Assembly (NCBI GenBank): GCA_017504305.1
Contig: JAFVRJ010000025.1
Location: 31,619-95,618, forward strand
Length of the DNA stretch: 64,000 nt
Direction of reading: 5' to 3'
Source of the DNA: Clostridia bacterium
Lineage (GTDB): Bacteria; Bacillota; Clostridia; Christensenellales; DTU072
Positions 63,750 to 64,000 of this stretch are shown piece after piece. Made by a program: the position numbers and the translations under genes. Each line of letters opens with the position of its first letter. The first letter of the stretch is position 1. Under the pieces are notes generated by a model. That model saw only the letters and a program-made list of their open reading frames with translations. It made no database searches and was not told the origin of the DNA.

Positions 63750-63823
63750 TGGAGTATGGTGTAATGGCAACACAAGGGACTCTGACCCCCTTGACGTAAG
63801 TTCGATTCTTACTACTCCTGCCA
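63750..63823 (+). tRNA. tRNA-Gln (anticodon CUG)
   Basis: A 74-nt cloverleaf including an encoded CCA end. Acceptor arm TGGAGTA with TACTCCT; D arm GTGT/ACAC with a GG-containing loop; anticodon loop CTCTGAC with CTG at 63782-63784; T arm GTAAG/CTTAC with TTCGATT. Base 1 (T) faces T at 72, so the first pair is U-U instead of the U-A usual for tRNA-Gln, and there is an A-C mismatch at the base of the anticodon loop (31-39). The identity follows from the anticodon and the U1/G73 pattern. Confidence 0.93.
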
Positions 63824-63824
63824 A

Positions 63825-63867
63825 AAAGAACGTAAACCTAAATATGATAGGTTAGCGTTCTTTTTTT
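63825..63867 (+). terminator. Terminator after tRNA-Gln
   Basis: AAAGAACG (63825-63832) pairs with CGTTCTTT (63856-63863), with an inner AACCTA/TAGGTT stem, then a T run. Confidence 0.9.
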
Positions 63868-63963
63868 GATATTTATTACTAAAAGCCACGCTAAACGTAG
63901 TTGTGTGGAGTTCGAATAAAACCATATATTTAAAAAGATATAATTATCCTATTTTTTTTACCA

Positions 63964-63992
63964 TTGACAATAATTATATAAAATATTAAAAT
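63964..63992 (+). promoter_or_regulatory. Promoter reading out of the right edge
   Basis: TTGACA (63964-63969, consensus), 17 nt, TAAAAT (63987-63992) in very AT-rich sequence. The gene it serves lies outside the window. The rest of 63868-64000 shows nothing else. Confidence 0.6.
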
Positions 63993-64000
63993 ATAAATAC

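Noticed and set aside
63868..64000. Further gene at the right edge
   Set aside because: Only AT-rich sequence and an outward promoter are seen; no open frame of useful length.

Overview
The window is a moderately AT-rich chromosomal segment of a spore-forming, anaerobic-type Firmicute, most likely class Clostridia. The evidence is SpoVT, SpmA/SpmB and a SpoIIQ-like LytM protein, LuxS, several [4Fe-4S] proteins, purine-rich Shine-Dalgarno sites and compact gene spacing with many TAATG and ATGA stop/start overlaps. The standard code fits throughout. No phage, integrase, transposase or CRISPR array was seen, so this is mostly core chromosome. I cannot name the genus.

Layout, left to right. 1-6.8 kb: the 3' end of an exoprotein gene, a Na/Pi-type transporter, luxS, an M29 aminopeptidase, a PlsC-type acyltransferase with an added zinc ribbon, and a membrane M28 peptidase. 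6.9-12.6 kb: a beta-CASP metallo-beta-lactamase protein on the minus strand, then spoVT - SpoVB/YabM-type flippase - mazG - dus. 12.7-16.6 kb: the glycolytic operon pgk - tpiA - gpmI, with a structured 204-nt spacer. 16.7-21.8 kb: a heterodimeric ABC exporter whose first half carries a very large extracytoplasmic insertion. 21.9-25.9 kb: prs, a small unknown gene, an UPF0173 hydrolase, and rho. 25.9-26.3 kb: an array of short hairpins joined by repeated spacers, inside terminal inverted repeats. 26.3-29.9 kb: fba, trmN6-like and rsmI genes, spmAB.

29.9-35.7 kb is a sugar-acid/glycoside cluster: uxuA, uxuB, a TIM-barrel isomerase, a Gfo/Idh/MocA oxidoreductase and a GH13 glucosidase. 35.8-39.6 kb is a methionine/one-carbon operon with split MetH: metF, the reactivation domain, and metH. 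Then come gap and leuS on the minus strand. 43.4-48.2 kb is an operon with an exported helical protein of unknown family, an ABC ATPase and a large FtsX/MacB-type permease. 48.4-52.3 kb: tyrS, yigZ-type gene, ilvE, recX and an orphan mazF. 52.4-57.6 kb: metG - tatD - radical SAM - rsmA and an unknown gene whose ribosome site lies inside a terminator stem. 57.7-64 kb: an iron-sulfur aldo/keto reductase, an SSS symporter, the SpoIIQ-like protein, ttcA with two half-size chromate transporters, a DUF1858 protein and tRNA-Gln(CUG).

How the parts connect. LuxS yields homocysteine, and MetF plus the split MetH turn homocysteine back into methionine. Fba, Gap, Pgk, TpiA and GpmI cover lower glycolysis but sit in three transcription units. 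Several loci match pieces of one region of the Bacillus subtilis chromosome (yabB-yabC, metS-yabD-ksgA, prs, spoVT-yabM-yabN), shuffled here. Most promoters I could place are housekeeping type (TTGnnn, about 17 nt, TATAAT). Some lie so close to the ATG that the mRNA would be leaderless or nearly so.
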